Positions 1 through 12,400 of a stretch of DNA of 64,000 bases are shown here, in pieces. The first letter of the stretch is position 1. The number at the start of each line of letters is the position of its first letter. The notes beneath the pieces are model-generated. The model did no database searches. It had not been told where the DNA came from and saw only the letters and a list, made by a program, of their open reading frames with translations. The stretch spans positions 1,172,130 to 1,236,129 of the forward strand of contig NC_090122.1 in assembly GCF_023973825.1 (NCBI RefSeq), written 5' to 3'. Origin of the DNA: Plasmodium brasilianum. Its lineage: Eukaryota; Apicomplexa; Aconoidasida; Haemosporida; Plasmodiidae. The translations under genes were made by a program, and so were the position numbers.

Positions 1-1859
1 AAAACAAAAAAAATACAGAAATTCAAAATTTTTGTACGTTAATACATAATTATTACTTTTGTCATAATAAAAATTAGAGTTATCCCTTATTTTCTCATAT
101 AAATTCGCATTAATGTAAAAATTTAAACTTTCGCTATTTCTTCTATTTAGGATAACACAATTTTTTGTTACTTGAGGAATTAATTTTGCATTCTTGCACA
201 GAAAATTCTCATAGTAAAAAACTCTGAACGAGCAGTTTTTCCCCCTTTGTGCTCTCTCCTTCGTCATTCCGTTAAACACAATTTTTTCGTCGTACACACA
301 GGGGGTACTGTTATCACTGTTATTGTTACTGTTACTGAGGCTACTACGACTGCTACTACTACAGTTCGCTTCTTCGTTCAGAATATTCATATTTAGAGCG
401 GGAGTGTCAACTTTTTGCGCGCTTTTTGCATTTTGTGTTGCTTCCGATGAGGACCCATTGCACCGATAAGTGATACCTCCTATTATGTGACTTCCTACCT
501 TTCCATTTAATTCATCAAGGCTATATTTCCCCTTCTCATTACTGGGTTCACTATCACATGCTACTGCTTCATTATCCTTTCCGTTCATAAAAGAAGCAGA
601 GTTGGCACCACTACATTTGTCAGTAGTCCCTACCAAAGGTTTAAAGCGTTTTTCAAAATTGAGCACATCCAGCTGTTTGTTATGCTCGTAACACAAAGGG
701 AAACTATTGAATAAATATATAAATTCGTAAAAATTATAAACATCTATTCGGTTAATTACACTTTTTACATCATTTTTATTATAATATCCTAAACAGGGTA
801 ATACATTCCATCTATTCATAAAACATTCAAAACTGTTATATAAGAATTTTTTACATTCATTATTAGTATAAATTAGCTGGCTTATAATATTTATATTACT
901 ATCCTGTTTGACGAAATTATAAATTTGTGATATTCTGATTTGGTCATTACCTTCCATAATACTAATAGTATCATATTTTCGTAATTTCCCCAAATGACTT
1001 TTAATTTTTTTTTTTTTTTTTTTCTAATGTTTTTTTTATTTTCATCGTATTTTTTGATTATATCAGAATTTTTTAAATTATTTAAATAACTATTCTTTTC
1101 GATTTCATTTTTTTCCAAAATGCCTGAAGAAAGTTCAGATGAAGATGATGTTGTTGAGTACGAAGAGTACAAACTAGAGGAAGAAACTGATTCCGATGAA
1201 GATGCACAAGAATTTGACGAAGAAACAGACACGTGTGAATTAGAATGATTCTTATTATATATGTTGTGTGTCTTATTATTATTTTCATATGGTACATCCG
1301 GATTGGATTGTAAAAGATTAATATTTCTACTATCATCTGTATTATGCTTATCTTTTTTGTTCATTATTATTTCCATTCCGCTAGATAAATTACAATTGGT
1401 TACACATGGTTCATTATAACCCCCTTTGCTTTTATATATAGCACATTCACCCACGTCCTGCTTAAGAATTTGATGCGTCTGCGGTTTTCCATGGTGCTCA
1501 TCCTTTTCAGCCCGTTCATCCTTTGCATCCTTTTCGTCCTTTTTATTCCGTTTCACATAATTCGCTTTGGGATAAGATTCAACATGTAAAATATCATATA
1601 CTGACGGCTTTTCATTTAACGTGGTATAACAAAAAGAATTTTTGTTTAAATAGCTATACAATTTGCATATATCGTTCAGCCTCATATGGTTATTTACTTT
1701 TCTAATATCTAGTTTTGTTAAGTCATAATCAAAAATATTTTTACAATTAATATCAACAAATTGTACATACTCCTCCTCTTCTTCCCGTGCTTTAATTTTT
1801 TTACTACTACAAGTATTTTTTTTATTTTCCTCTTTTATCACATTAGTTGTATTATTCAT
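1..1859 (-). CDS. Unrecognised Ser/Asn-rich Plasmodium protein, 3' end outside window, frame broken at an A-run
   Basis: I do not recognise this protein. The first good ATG lies at 1859-1857, in an A-rich context (CAAAAATG). The frame is open further upstream to 1928, but only from a TTG. The N-terminal part is Lys/Glu-rich, then has a structured-looking stretch (FDYDLTKLDIRKVNNHMR, LCKLYSYLNKN-like) and a long Ser-rich linker (about 1130-1260). The annotated frame stops at 891, just after a 19-nt T-run (A-run on the coding strand) at 1005-1023. One base more, or two fewer, in that run opens a frame that continues to base 1 without a stop, through well-formed sequence (for example FECFMNRWNVLPCLGYYN and RIDVYNFYEFIYLFNSFPLC). 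The gene is therefore probably one protein of more than 600 residues leaving the window on the left. Pairs of short helical segments resemble organellar RNA-binding repeat proteins, but that is only an impression. Confidence 0.7.
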
Positions 1860-2205
1860 TTTTGCATTGTATGACGTTTTAGAAAAAAAATGAATAAAGG
1901 CATCAATTAGAGTAGTACATCTACTCAAACGAACATATATGCATACGTTTTATTTCGGCTCCAACTGACGAAAAAGTAGTAGTCATGTGGGGCATGGCAC
2001 AGTGACGGAACAGCAGAGAAGAAATAATTTACACTTATACGAATAATATGCTGCTTTTATGGTTATATCTATTTTCCTTAGAAAACAAGAAAAGGAGTTT
2101 GTACAAAAATGCAAAAAATACTGTCCGCTATTACGGAAATATTCCTCATTTATATGGAAAATGTACGTATAAATACGTTTTATATGTATATAATATATAT
2201 ATATA

Positions 2206-2237
<32 letters not shown>

Positions 2238-2763
2238 CCCTTATACGTGCCACTTAAAAGAATTTAATAAGAATATTATTATGTTTGTACTGAAACTCGT
2301 GCAATGTAATTTCGTCTCTTAACTCCTTTCATTTTAATGAAGGAAAATTCTTTTAATATCAGTTATGTTCCCCTTTTAATTTCATTTTTATTAAAGAATA
2401 ATGCTGGGGATGCAAAAGTAAATTTTTACTCGTAAAAATAAATTATGTAGATGATTAAAAATAATCATTACTCGTTCGTTTTTTTTTTTTTTTCTTATCT
2501 TATAAATATATTACATTATCACATCTTTTATAATATCATATCATTTATAATATTATATCAACCTGTATTATGTATTGAGTATTACGTATTATGTTTTTCT
2601 TTTCCTTTTTTTTTTCCTGTTCATTGAGTTGTTCCTTCATCAAAGAAGCCTCACGCATATATATGCATGTTGCTGTTACAGAAAAGCAAGTGAATAGAAA
2701 TTTAAAAAAAGAAAAAAGAAAATTATATAGGTTAGCTGCCTGCGCTACGTAAATGTAAATTAT

Positions 2764-2895
2764 AGCATTTTTGTTTGTTTGTTTGTTTGTTTGTTTGTTT
2801 GTTTGTTTGTTTGTTTTTTTGTTTGTTTGTTTGTTTGTTTTTTTGTTTGTTTGTTTGTTTGTTTGTTTGTTTTTTTGTTTGTTTTTTTGTATGTT
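2764..2895. repeat. (TTTG)n microsatellite
   Basis: Roughly 130 bp of TTTG units, interrupted several times by six-T blocks. It is intergenic. Nothing suggests a function. Confidence 0.9.
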
Positions 2896-3835
2896 TATTT
2901 TTTTGCTCTTTTGCTTTTTTTGTTTAATATTTTAAAAATATAAAAATGACAAATTAACAAAATTGTATATTTTTTTGGAGTGATATTTTATTCTGTACAA
3001 GTCAGATTTTTTTTTTTTCTTTCTTTTCTGTTTTATATTCTTCGTAGATAAAATGCATATATATATGTATATATGCATAACAGCCGTGCAAAGCTGAACT
3101 CCAAGAAGTAGAATGTTTTTATGAGGATATTTTTCCATACAAAATGAAAAATATTTCTTATTATAGTTTAGCTTAATTTAGCATTTCTTTAGCTGCTTGA
3201 GTTTAAGTCATATATTTAAGTTGCTCATAACATTGTATCAGTTTTAATATACTTGCTATTTTGTCTTTTTATATGGAGAAAAGAATTTTTTTTTTTTTTT
3301 TTTTTTTATTTTATTATTTTTTTTTTCACGTTAGATGATTTCAATATACGAGAATGCATGAAGGGTTTCCCTCAAAAAAAAAAATATTATTCTTGTCATT
3401 TCATTTGTGTATATACGCTCAGTTGCATAAGCTTACTCGTATATGCTTCACACATTATATATGTACAGTTAAACCTATTTACAATCGCTTGTACGTATAA
3501 TCGCACTCGTATGCATTCTCATTTGTAAACCTAGTTATATTCATAATACGGATAAAAAAAGTACGTGGGGGAGAGGGAAGTGCTTCATTTATTTGCCAAG
3601 GCTACTATAAAAAGATCGGACCATAATTTTGAATTGAGTTCAAGTAATAATTGTTAACATTGGTAAGAAAGAAAGATAGGTTCATGCAAGTAATAAGGAA
3701 AGGGGGAAATGTAACACATAGAAAAAAGGGGCGATAGGAAGCGCATACATACTAGTTGGAAGTGGAACTATCTTTGTCCATATATCGTATACGCATATGT
3801 ATATGTATATATAAGTATGTGCACATATTTACTTA

Positions 3836-4035
3836 TATGCGACTATATTTACATATATGCGACTATATTTACATATATGCGACTATATTTACATATATGC
3901 GACTATATTTACATATATGCGACTATATTTACATATATGCGGCTATATTTACATATATGCGGCTATATTTACATATATGCGGCTATATTTACACATATGC
4001 GGCTATATTTACATATATGCGGCTATGTTTACGCA
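3836..4035. repeat. 20-bp minisatellite, about 10 copies
   Basis: The unit is ATATGCGACTATATTTACAT. The first five copies carry GCGAC and the last five GCGGC, so two sub-variants lie in separate blocks, which is the pattern left by local unit amplification. It is intergenic, and 20 is not a multiple of 3. The long Tyr/Ile/Cys-type ORFs across it are by-products of the repeat. Confidence 0.9.
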
Positions 4036-4873
4036 TATATGGCTTCCCTTTTTTAAGCATTTATTTTTTTTCCCATTTTGAGGAGTTAAATATGTATGAC
4101 GAGCATAAAATATGTTTGATTCACTTTTTTGAAAACCTGCATACAGATAGGTAGTATAATTAGCCATGTTTGAAAGAAGCTTTTTTGTTTTTTAAAAAAT
4201 ATAGTTAAGGAAAGGAACACAAAAAAAAAAAAAAAAATTTTTATTTATCACTTATGTGCATACGCCAATTACAAATATGAAGAAGTAATAATGGCGGTTA
4301 GAATAAAAAAATAGCAATATACCTTGTATAACTACATAAACAACTTACAAATATGTACATAAATAAATACGTACGTAGATATGCTTGCACGTGTAACTGC
4401 CATCCACTGAGTGTACCTCTTCTACAAGGAAGGAAACAAAAAAGAGGTAAAAAGGATAAAGCATTTTGCTTAGACAGTGTGAGTAAATGTTCTTATCTTC
4501 AGTTCTTTTAGAAAGTTCTACGTGTTGGTATAATGACAACACTAATGTGGAGGGAAAAAACTAGAAAAAAAAATAAAACTCAACTATACAATCATTGTGT
4601 ATGGATTGGCTTCTATATCATCTTACACACACAATATGAAGTGGCAACAGCGAAAATGAATGTAGTCATAGTGCTAGTAGTGATAATACCCATAGCGGCA
4701 ATGTGGTAATAATTAGCGCTTATATATGTATCCCCCCCCTATATACATTATGCACGACACACCTCCCCTGTTCTGATCCCTTTCAAAATTCAAGTCGTTC
4801 CAACATCCGTCGCTTCATATATAAACCAAGAAATTTGCATCACCTTCTCTTTGTATATATATGAGTACCTGTT

Positions 4874-7155
4874 TCAATTTACGTTAATTTTAAAAATATC
4901 TTCTAGATTTAATTTTGGTGTTTGCACACTGTGCGATTCGATTATATTATTATAATTTTCACTAGTAATATTTATTAGAAGTATGAAGTCAAGTTTTGGT
5001 ATTCTTTTTTTTTTTTTTTTTTTTCATCTTTTTCGTCTACTATTATTAAGGTGGAGAATTCTTCGCAGTCGTTTACCAGATCTTTATAAACATCATCCTT
5101 GAAATTTATATCTTTTTTAAAATTATTAAAAGCATGATTATAAATCTTCATCATTTTAGTTGCTTCTAGTTCTACATTCGTAGCTAATTCTTTATTAATA
5201 CAATAAATAGAATAATTAATAAAATTATAATCATCATTATTTGAGCAGTCCATTGAATTGTAATGATGATAAATATAATTATTTTTTTGTTTTTTATTTA
5301 TATCCATTTTATCCTGGGTACTTGTACGTACTAATAAGTTTTCTATCAAGTCAAATATTCCTGAATTCGCTTCATTGAAGCTGTTATACTTGTTTGTTAT
5401 TAGTTCCCCTATACTTTCTTGGTTCATTGTCGGTTCAAGCATTTCCTTTATTTTATCGAAGAACCACTCATTTGCCAAGGGAAAAACAGAATTCTCTTTT
5501 TCCCGCGTCTGTGGCTGTTCCAGCGATTCTCCCGCTTTGTTCTTGTCTCCAAATTCGTCTATCTCTAGCACATCTTTTTCTACTCCCACGTTATCCTCTA
5601 CTATTACTCCTTCCGGTTCTACCTCTCTCTCCTCAATTCCCACTTCTACCCCTTGGGAAAAAGCTACTTCTCTTTTCTCATTCGAAGGAAGACTTTCACT
5701 GTTTATGTTTAAATTGTATTTATTTGTACCCTCATCACTTGGGTAGTAGTCCGCATATGAGCTCAGGTCACTTAGAAATGGTGATATATTTCTATTTTCT
5801 GCACTTAGGTGTATTTCTTTTTTTCTTTCCTTTTCCTTTTTTTTTTCCTTTTCCTTTTCCTTTTCCTTTTTTTTTTCCTTTTCCTTTTCCTTTTCCTTTT
5901 TTTTTTCCTTTTCCTTTTCCTTTTCTTTTTTTTTTTCCTTTTCCTTCTTTTCTACTTTTTTTTTTTTTCCTTCTTCTGCTCATCCTCTATTATCTTTTTG
6001 TGTCTAACTGAATCATCAGCACTATCATTCACAGTATCCCAAGCAGTTTCGTCGACGGGTTCTTTTACCAGTTCAGCTACTGTTTCGTCAACGAGTTCTT
6101 TATCTGAATGCTTCTCACTTTTTGCATTATTATTATCTTCATTATTTTCTTCCTCTTCGTTCTGTTTATCCTTTTAGGGTAAATGAAAAGATATGGGAAA
6201 TGAGATGTAAATAAAAAGAAATACATGGAGGGGGAGAAAATAAAAAACAAAAAGAATGTGAGAATACAATGTAACAAAAGTAAACGCAAAAAATAAACCA
6301 GGTCAAAAGTGTGCGGCTTAAAACTAGACGAGTTTGCATATACGCACAAAACTTAATGAACGCATGTTTTATTAAATTTTTTGTTCATAACTCTGTATAT
6401 ATATATATATAGCTCGAAAGAAAAAAAAAATTAAATTAAAATAAAACAAAATAAAAATAAAACAAAACAAAATAAAAATAAAACAAAACAAAATAAAAAT
6501 AAAACAAAATAAAAACAAAACAAAATAAAAATAAAACAGAATAAAAATAAAACAGAATAAAATAAAAATAATACAGAATTAAATAAAAATAATACAGAAT
6601 AAAATAAAATATTTCAGCATGCCTTACATTTATACATTAACCTTTTTTTTTTCTTTTTTCTCTTTTCTTCTTACCGCATATCCTAATATGTTCCAAAGGG
6701 TAAAATTGTTGTTCGCTGCCTGAAAAAGGAGCACAGATATGCAATCGCAAATATATATGTAAATGTATATACGCATATATGTATATTTACATATATATAC
6801 ATATGTTTGTGTCTATAAGAAAGAAGATACACATGTGCTAATTTATGAAGAGATTTATATGTTTGATTACACAAAATTAAACTTTTCGCAGTGTAAGAGT
6901 GAAAATGAGATGTAAACACTATAAAGGCTAGTATATCTAGCCTGCACTACTTTACACTCCGACGTATGTATAACGGCAAAAAAGGGGATATATCCCGTTT
7001 TTTGCATTTTTCCAATTCTCCTATTTTCTCTATTTCTACTTTTCTTGAAGCATGCACATATAAATACACATAAGACGATATATACATGTATACAAGTATT
7101 TGCATATTACATTGTCGTTTCCCTGGTCATTGTTGTAGTTAATAAAGTTCCACAT
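4874..7155 (-). CDS. Unrecognised acidic protein with Lys/Glu repeat; 3 exons, two A-run frame breaks
   Basis: Not recognised. Exon 1 is 7155-7111 (starts MWNFINYNNDQGNDN), exon 2 is 6719-6675 (AANNNFTLWNILGYA) and exon 3 is 6170-4874. All junctions are phase 0 with GT...AG ends. Exon 3 begins as an acidic Asn/Glu/Asp-rich region, passes through a KEKEKK repeat (about 5815-5955), then a more ordered C-terminal half (for example NEWFFDKIKEMLEP and SGIFDLIENLLV). Two frame breaks lie in exon 3: a 13-nt A-run at 5956-5968 and a 20-nt A-run at 5005-5024. Adding one base at each restores a single frame of 463 codons and moves the stop from 4975 to 4874, adding a well-formed tail (FILLINITSENYNNIIES). 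The total length then divides exactly by three, which supports the model. No known domain is visible. Confidence 0.65.
5815..5955 (-). repeat. In-frame hexanucleotide repeat coding for Lys/Glu
   Basis: AAAAGG units on the coding strand, spaced by longer A-runs of 10-11 nt. Every block length is a multiple of 3, so the K/E frame is kept until the 13-nt A-run next to it. Confidence 0.85.
6436..6615. repeat. AAAATAAAACA-type repeat in an intron
   Basis: About 180 bp of imperfect units built from AAAATAAAACA, lying inside the intron 6171-6674 of the minus-strand gene 4874-7155. On the coding strand it is T-rich and lies 5' of the acceptor. Confidence 0.8.
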
Positions 7156-8159
7156 TATAACATGAGGTACTTATTTAATTGCTGTTCTTCACAAAAATTG
7201 CAATTCTTGATAAACTGGTCATGGTACTCTTCTCCTTAATATAAACATGTGCAAGCGAATGGAGGAAAACATTTCAAGTGTTTAAATTAATAATAAGCAT
7301 ATCATAAAAAGGCGAAATAAAAGATCATGCCTTCACCCACACATAATACACGAAAAAAAAAAAAAAAAAGGAAATAAATCAAAAGAGAATGGATAAAAAA
7401 GAAGGAAAAAGATAAAGAATGGGTTGAAAAAAAAAGTTAAAAACTTATTTCCACAAAAAAAGGGAAATATAAAATGGTACTACTGAAAAGTTGTTACAGC
7501 TAAATGCTTTTCTATTTCTAGTTATATATGTATGTATATTTATTTATATGTATATTTTTATATATGTATGTATATTTATTTATATGTATATTTTTATATA
7601 TGTATATATATTTATTTATATGTGTATTTTTATATATGTACGTATATTTATTTATATGTACAAATATACAACAATACAGTTCGGAGGGTGTTTACTTAAA
7701 GGTTTTCAAAAAAAACAAAATCAGAAAATATAAAAGTCAACAACAACAACAAAAAATAAATTATTATACTGTTTTCCTTAAAGTTATACTATATTTTTTT
7801 TTTTTTTTTTTTCCTTGTGTGCATATATATATTAAGTAAATTAGTTGAGGGTTACGAGGGTTCAATTCGTCAAAAAAAAAATATATTATAAATCAAAAAA
7901 AATGGATTAACGAATAGACGTGTGAACAAACAATTGAACAAATAAAAAGGAGAAAAATAAAGAGAAAAAAACAAAAACGTAAACAAAAAAAAAAAAAAGA
8001 AAAAAAAGGCAAAAATAAATTAGAGTTTTATTTATATATTTAAGAGAAAACAATTTCTTTTATCAATTATTCGTTGTTTATTGTTTAATTTTTAGTTAAC
8101 GGTCAACAAGATTTTTTTTTTTTTAACAATACCAGTTGTACAATCGTATACATAAATAG

Positions 8160-8235
<76 letters not shown>

Positions 8236-9477
8236 TATTTATACATATGTATACTTATACTTCCCTACATTACTCCTAATTATACGTACATATATACATT
8301 TGCCCGAATAATTGTATATTTATATATATGCTTGCAATTATCGTTATACATACGTAATAATAAAAAAAATATACGCTGTTTGTTCATAAAAAATTATTCG
8401 TATATTTTTGTATGTATATATGTATATACGTGTATATAAATGTATTACAATTCCTACGATTTTGTTCTAAAAAATAATGAAATTCAAAAACTCAGGCGTA
8501 AAAAAACTAGTTGAATGTATAAAGAAAAAAGAAAAAATATGCTTTTGTTCTCTGTGGAGATTCATATTTTTTTTTTTTTTTTTTATTTAAAAAGAGCGAA
8601 CAGTTTAAAGAAACATTTTTAATGCCAAATAAAGATAATTAAAAAAAATAAAAAAAAGCAAAGGAGTAAGGAAGCGAAGAAGCAAGAAAGCTCTTTTCTT
8701 TTAAGCTATGTATGTATATAATATATACGCAAGATGATGACGAGCAATGCTCTTATTTTAAAGAATTGTTTTATGTGAATAATGATACGCCGTTATAATT
8801 TCTGCGACAAATCTTATGGGTATGTACGTACGTAAATAAATACGTACATAAATGCATACATATAAACACGTATGTACATAAACACATACGTACCTACATT
8901 TTCAATTTCAAATATTGTGCATGTTTATATATATATATATATATATATGTACATGTACATACTTGTGCCAAGGCATATACAGCAATTTACGTATAAGTAT
9001 ATATGTAAAAACATGTATGGGTCCCTTTGAATTAGCATCTTTGATATTATTTTTATTATTATTTATGCGGTATAACATATAACATGTTATACCGTATAGT
9101 TTTTAACATTAACTTTATTACCTTAACAAGGAAGAATTATGAAATTTATTTCTAAAATATTTTAGTGAGGAAGTAATAACAGAAGGATAAGTAGACTTAA
9201 AATAAGTAGATGTATAGAGGTGGAGATAGAAATAGAAAAAGAAAAAAAAACAAGAAAAACGGCAGGAAAAATCAGAAAAAAGGAATAAAAAAAAATCAGG
9301 AAAACTAGAAAAAAGGAATAAAAAAAAATCAGGAAAACTAGAAAAAAGGAATAAAAAAAAAAGCAGAAAAAACAAGGAAAAAGGAATAAAAAACGAATAA
9401 AAAACGAATAAAAATCGTTGACAGCAGGGAACATAGAAAAAATATAACAAAAATTTTGCCAAGAAAATTATTGCAAT
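7156..9477. other. Divergent intergenic region (likely two promoters)
   Basis: About 2.3 kb between a minus-strand gene (start 7155) and a plus-strand gene (start 9478). It holds a 32-36 bp TA-rich minisatellite (7525-7665), a (TA)n tract (about 8161-8230), several A/T homopolymers and a 33-bp repeat just 5' of the downstream ATG. It has no credible protein-coding sequence. A Cys-containing coding-like stretch on the minus strand at about 7160-7235 (FIKNCNFCEEQQLN) is out of frame with exon 1 of the neighbour, and I could not join it to anything. Confidence 0.55.
9262..9362. repeat. 33-bp repeat in the 5' leader of the giant SNF2-like gene
   Basis: Imperfect copies of a purine-rich unit (core CAGGAAAACTAGAAAAAAGG), at least two full copies with degenerate flanks, ending about 115 bp before the ATG at 9478. 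It is almost free of pyrimidines on the plus strand, so the leader would be purine-rich if transcribed. Confidence 0.7.
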
Positions 9478-12400
9478 ATGAATCAAGAGAAGAATGAATG
9501 TGGGGGAAGAAGCCAAAACAATAGTAACCATTCTAAAAGTATACATATGCTAAGTGCAAACAGTTACATGATTAATAGTATGTATGAAAAGAGTAATAGT
9601 AATAGTAATAGTAATGCTATCAATAGTAGTAACAACTCGTTAAAAAATAATAGTAGTACGACTACGAATGAATGTAATACATCAACCATTAGTGCCTCTC
9701 GTCTAAGTGAAGATGATAGCTACAACCATCGCATTAATTATAATGATAGTAATAATAACAGCGTGTATCAAAATAGCAGGTCCTTCCATTATTCTAGTAT
9801 TAATAATGTGTGCAACGGCAATCTTGTCATTTCCGAAGCTGCAATATCTAAGGGCATTGCCATGAGTAAAAATAGGAGTAGAAGTGGGAGTAGAAGTGGG
9901 AGTAGAAGTGGGAGTAGAAGTGGGAGTAGAAGTGGGAGTAGAAGTGGGAGTAGAAGTGGGAGTAGAAGTGGGAGTAGAAGTGGGAGTAGAAGTGGGAGTA
10001 GAAGTAGGAGCAGAAGTAGGAGCAGAAGTAGGAGCAGAAGTAGGAGCAGAAGTAGGAGCAGTGACAGTAGCAATGGTAGGAGTAGAAGTGGTAGCAGATA
10101 TAGAGGGGAGAGGAAAGAAGTGTTCATTGAAGGAGGAAATGTGAATAACTGCAAAAGTAATAATATAAATTTAAATTATGAAAAAATAAATGATATGAAT
10201 ACATCAAGAGTGACAGATAATAATTATTACTTGGAAACATGTAGAGAAGATGTAAATATGATAAATATTAACAACTCAAAAGAGCAAGGTAAAATAGTAT
10301 TAGGGGCTTTAGATAAATGCAGTGACTACAATAGAATGAATATAGCATGCGCCAGTACTACGACCAACAATAGTGGTAGTGGTTGTAGTAGTCGTAATAG
10401 TAAAAATATGATGGCATATGAAAACTGGATGAATAATAGCCAAAATGTAAATTTATACAAGTCAAACAATTATGATATATCACATTTGCAAAATAGTCAA
10501 GTGATAAATCATGAAGTAGTAAGTAGTGAAGTAGTAAACAGTGAAGTAGTAAACAGTGAAGTAGTAAACAGTGCAGTAGTAAACAGTGCAGTAGTAAACA
10601 GTGCAATAGTAAACAGTGCAGTAGTAGACAGTGCAGTAGTAAATAGTGAATTAGTAAAGCCTCCTTTGGTAAGGCTTCCTTACCAGAATGATATGAAGAA
10701 TCCGCTATTTATTAATAGAAGCATTGATGTAATGCACCTAAGCGGTGATAAAGGTAGTAATAAGAGTAGAAATGCTGACAATAATAGCAATGTAATGGTA
10801 CAAAATTATAATGAAAAGGATAAAAAGAATGAAAGGAATGAAAAGATTGAAAGGAATGAAAAGAATGAAAGGAATGAAAGGAATGAAAGGAATGAAAGGA
10901 ATGAAAAGAATGAAAGGAATGAAAAGAATGAAAGGAATGAAAAGAAGCAGGAATACTATTATGGTAATAGCGTAAATGTAATTAATAATAATTACATTCC
11001 GACAAATATTTACAACCAAAATGAATATTTTACGGCTAAGATTATGAACAGTTCATATTTATTAAAAAAAAAAAAAAAAAAAAAGAATGTAACCTTTACA
11101 AATGAGAATGATGTATATAGTATACCACTCAGAGAGGAAAAGGATGAGCATCATGTGGGTTACTACATGAACGGAAGGAGTAAAATCAGCAAGACAAATC
11201 TGATGAATAAATGGAATAATGAAAACATAGAAATGTTTAGAAGCAATAGCAGTAGCAGTAACTGTAACAATGATAGAAATAGTAATAGGAAGAATGAGTA
11301 TAACAACGGTAGTTTTGATAGGGATGCGGAGATTGTTAAGGAAAGTGGAAAGAGAGAAAGAGCCTTACCCCCTATGACTTATGTTATGAATGATAAGCTA
11401 GATGATAAGGATATATACAACTTTATCACTTTAAAAAAAAACAATAATGCGTATAATATAAATACAATGAATAATAACTACGTTGAATATGATATGAACA
11501 ATGGTCATAATAATGGTAGCTCGAACAGTATTAGTAGCAATAGTAAAAATATTGTTTTTCCGCTTGTAAGTAATAAAATGAACGTTCGAATAAGTGGATT
11601 CAGCAATGATGATAGTAATAATAATAATATTAGTAGTAGTAATAGGGGAAATAATGATAATAGTAATAATAGGGATAAAGTTAACAGTAATGATAAGGAT
11701 AATAGTAATGATAAATTTAACAGTAATGATAAAGTTAACAGTAATGATAAATTTAATAGTAATGATAAATTTAATAGTAATGATAAATTTAATAGTAATG
11801 ATAAATTTAACAGTAATGATAAATTTAACAGTAGTAACAACTGCAATAGTAGTAACAACTGCAATAGTAGTAACAACTACAATAGTAGTAATTACTACAA
11901 AGACAAGCTCGGGGGGAATGGTTTTATCTCTCCAACATTTAACCGAGGGAGAGAACCAAAGGAGATGAACGAGGATTATGTTGATAACTATGATCAACAC
12001 AATGAACGCAAGGATCACAGTGAAAAAAAGACGACAATTAAATTTAATAAATATGAAATATATAATAATGATAGATATGATAATTGTGTTAGTCTGAGCA
12101 AGCAAGTTGAAAAAAAAGAAAATATAATCAAAATTAAAAATAATAAAGGCAGTGATTATTTAATTTCATCCACTATAAAAAAACATGTACAAAATGATGT
12201 AATTAAAAATAATAACATGATGACAATATATGATAAGCAGAGGAAAAGAGATGACGTTCCAGATTATTTCAAAACAGAGATAGACAAATCTAACGAAAGA
12301 GATGTGCATTTTGCGCAAAGAGGTTTTTCTTATTATTCGAACATGGAAGGGAACGTCCTTCCAATTAGCGGAAGTGCAAATGCTGAGGGAGAGCAGCAGC

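Larger units (their letters stand above)
1860..4873. other. Intergenic spacer between two minus-strand genes
   Basis: About 3 kb of AT-rich DNA with no convincing coding sequence. The short ORFs here are made of TA repeats, poly-T or minisatellite. It holds a TTTG microsatellite and a 20-bp minisatellite, listed separately. It should contain the promoter and 5' UTR of the gene ending at 1859 and the 3' UTR of the gene whose stop is at 4874. Confidence 0.6.

Noticed and set aside
1860..1928. Upstream extension of the left-edge gene
   Set aside because: It opens at TTG, with no ATG before 1859; more likely leader sequence.
7160..7240. Minus-strand coding-like segment with CxxC (KNCNFCEE)
   Set aside because: Out of frame with exon 1 at 7155, and I could find no acceptor or donor set that joins it, so I treat it as leader sequence.
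9789..10154. Minus-strand poly-Leu/Pro ORF and plus-strand GVEV ORF
   Set aside because: Shadow frames of the RS-repeat DNA in the giant gene.
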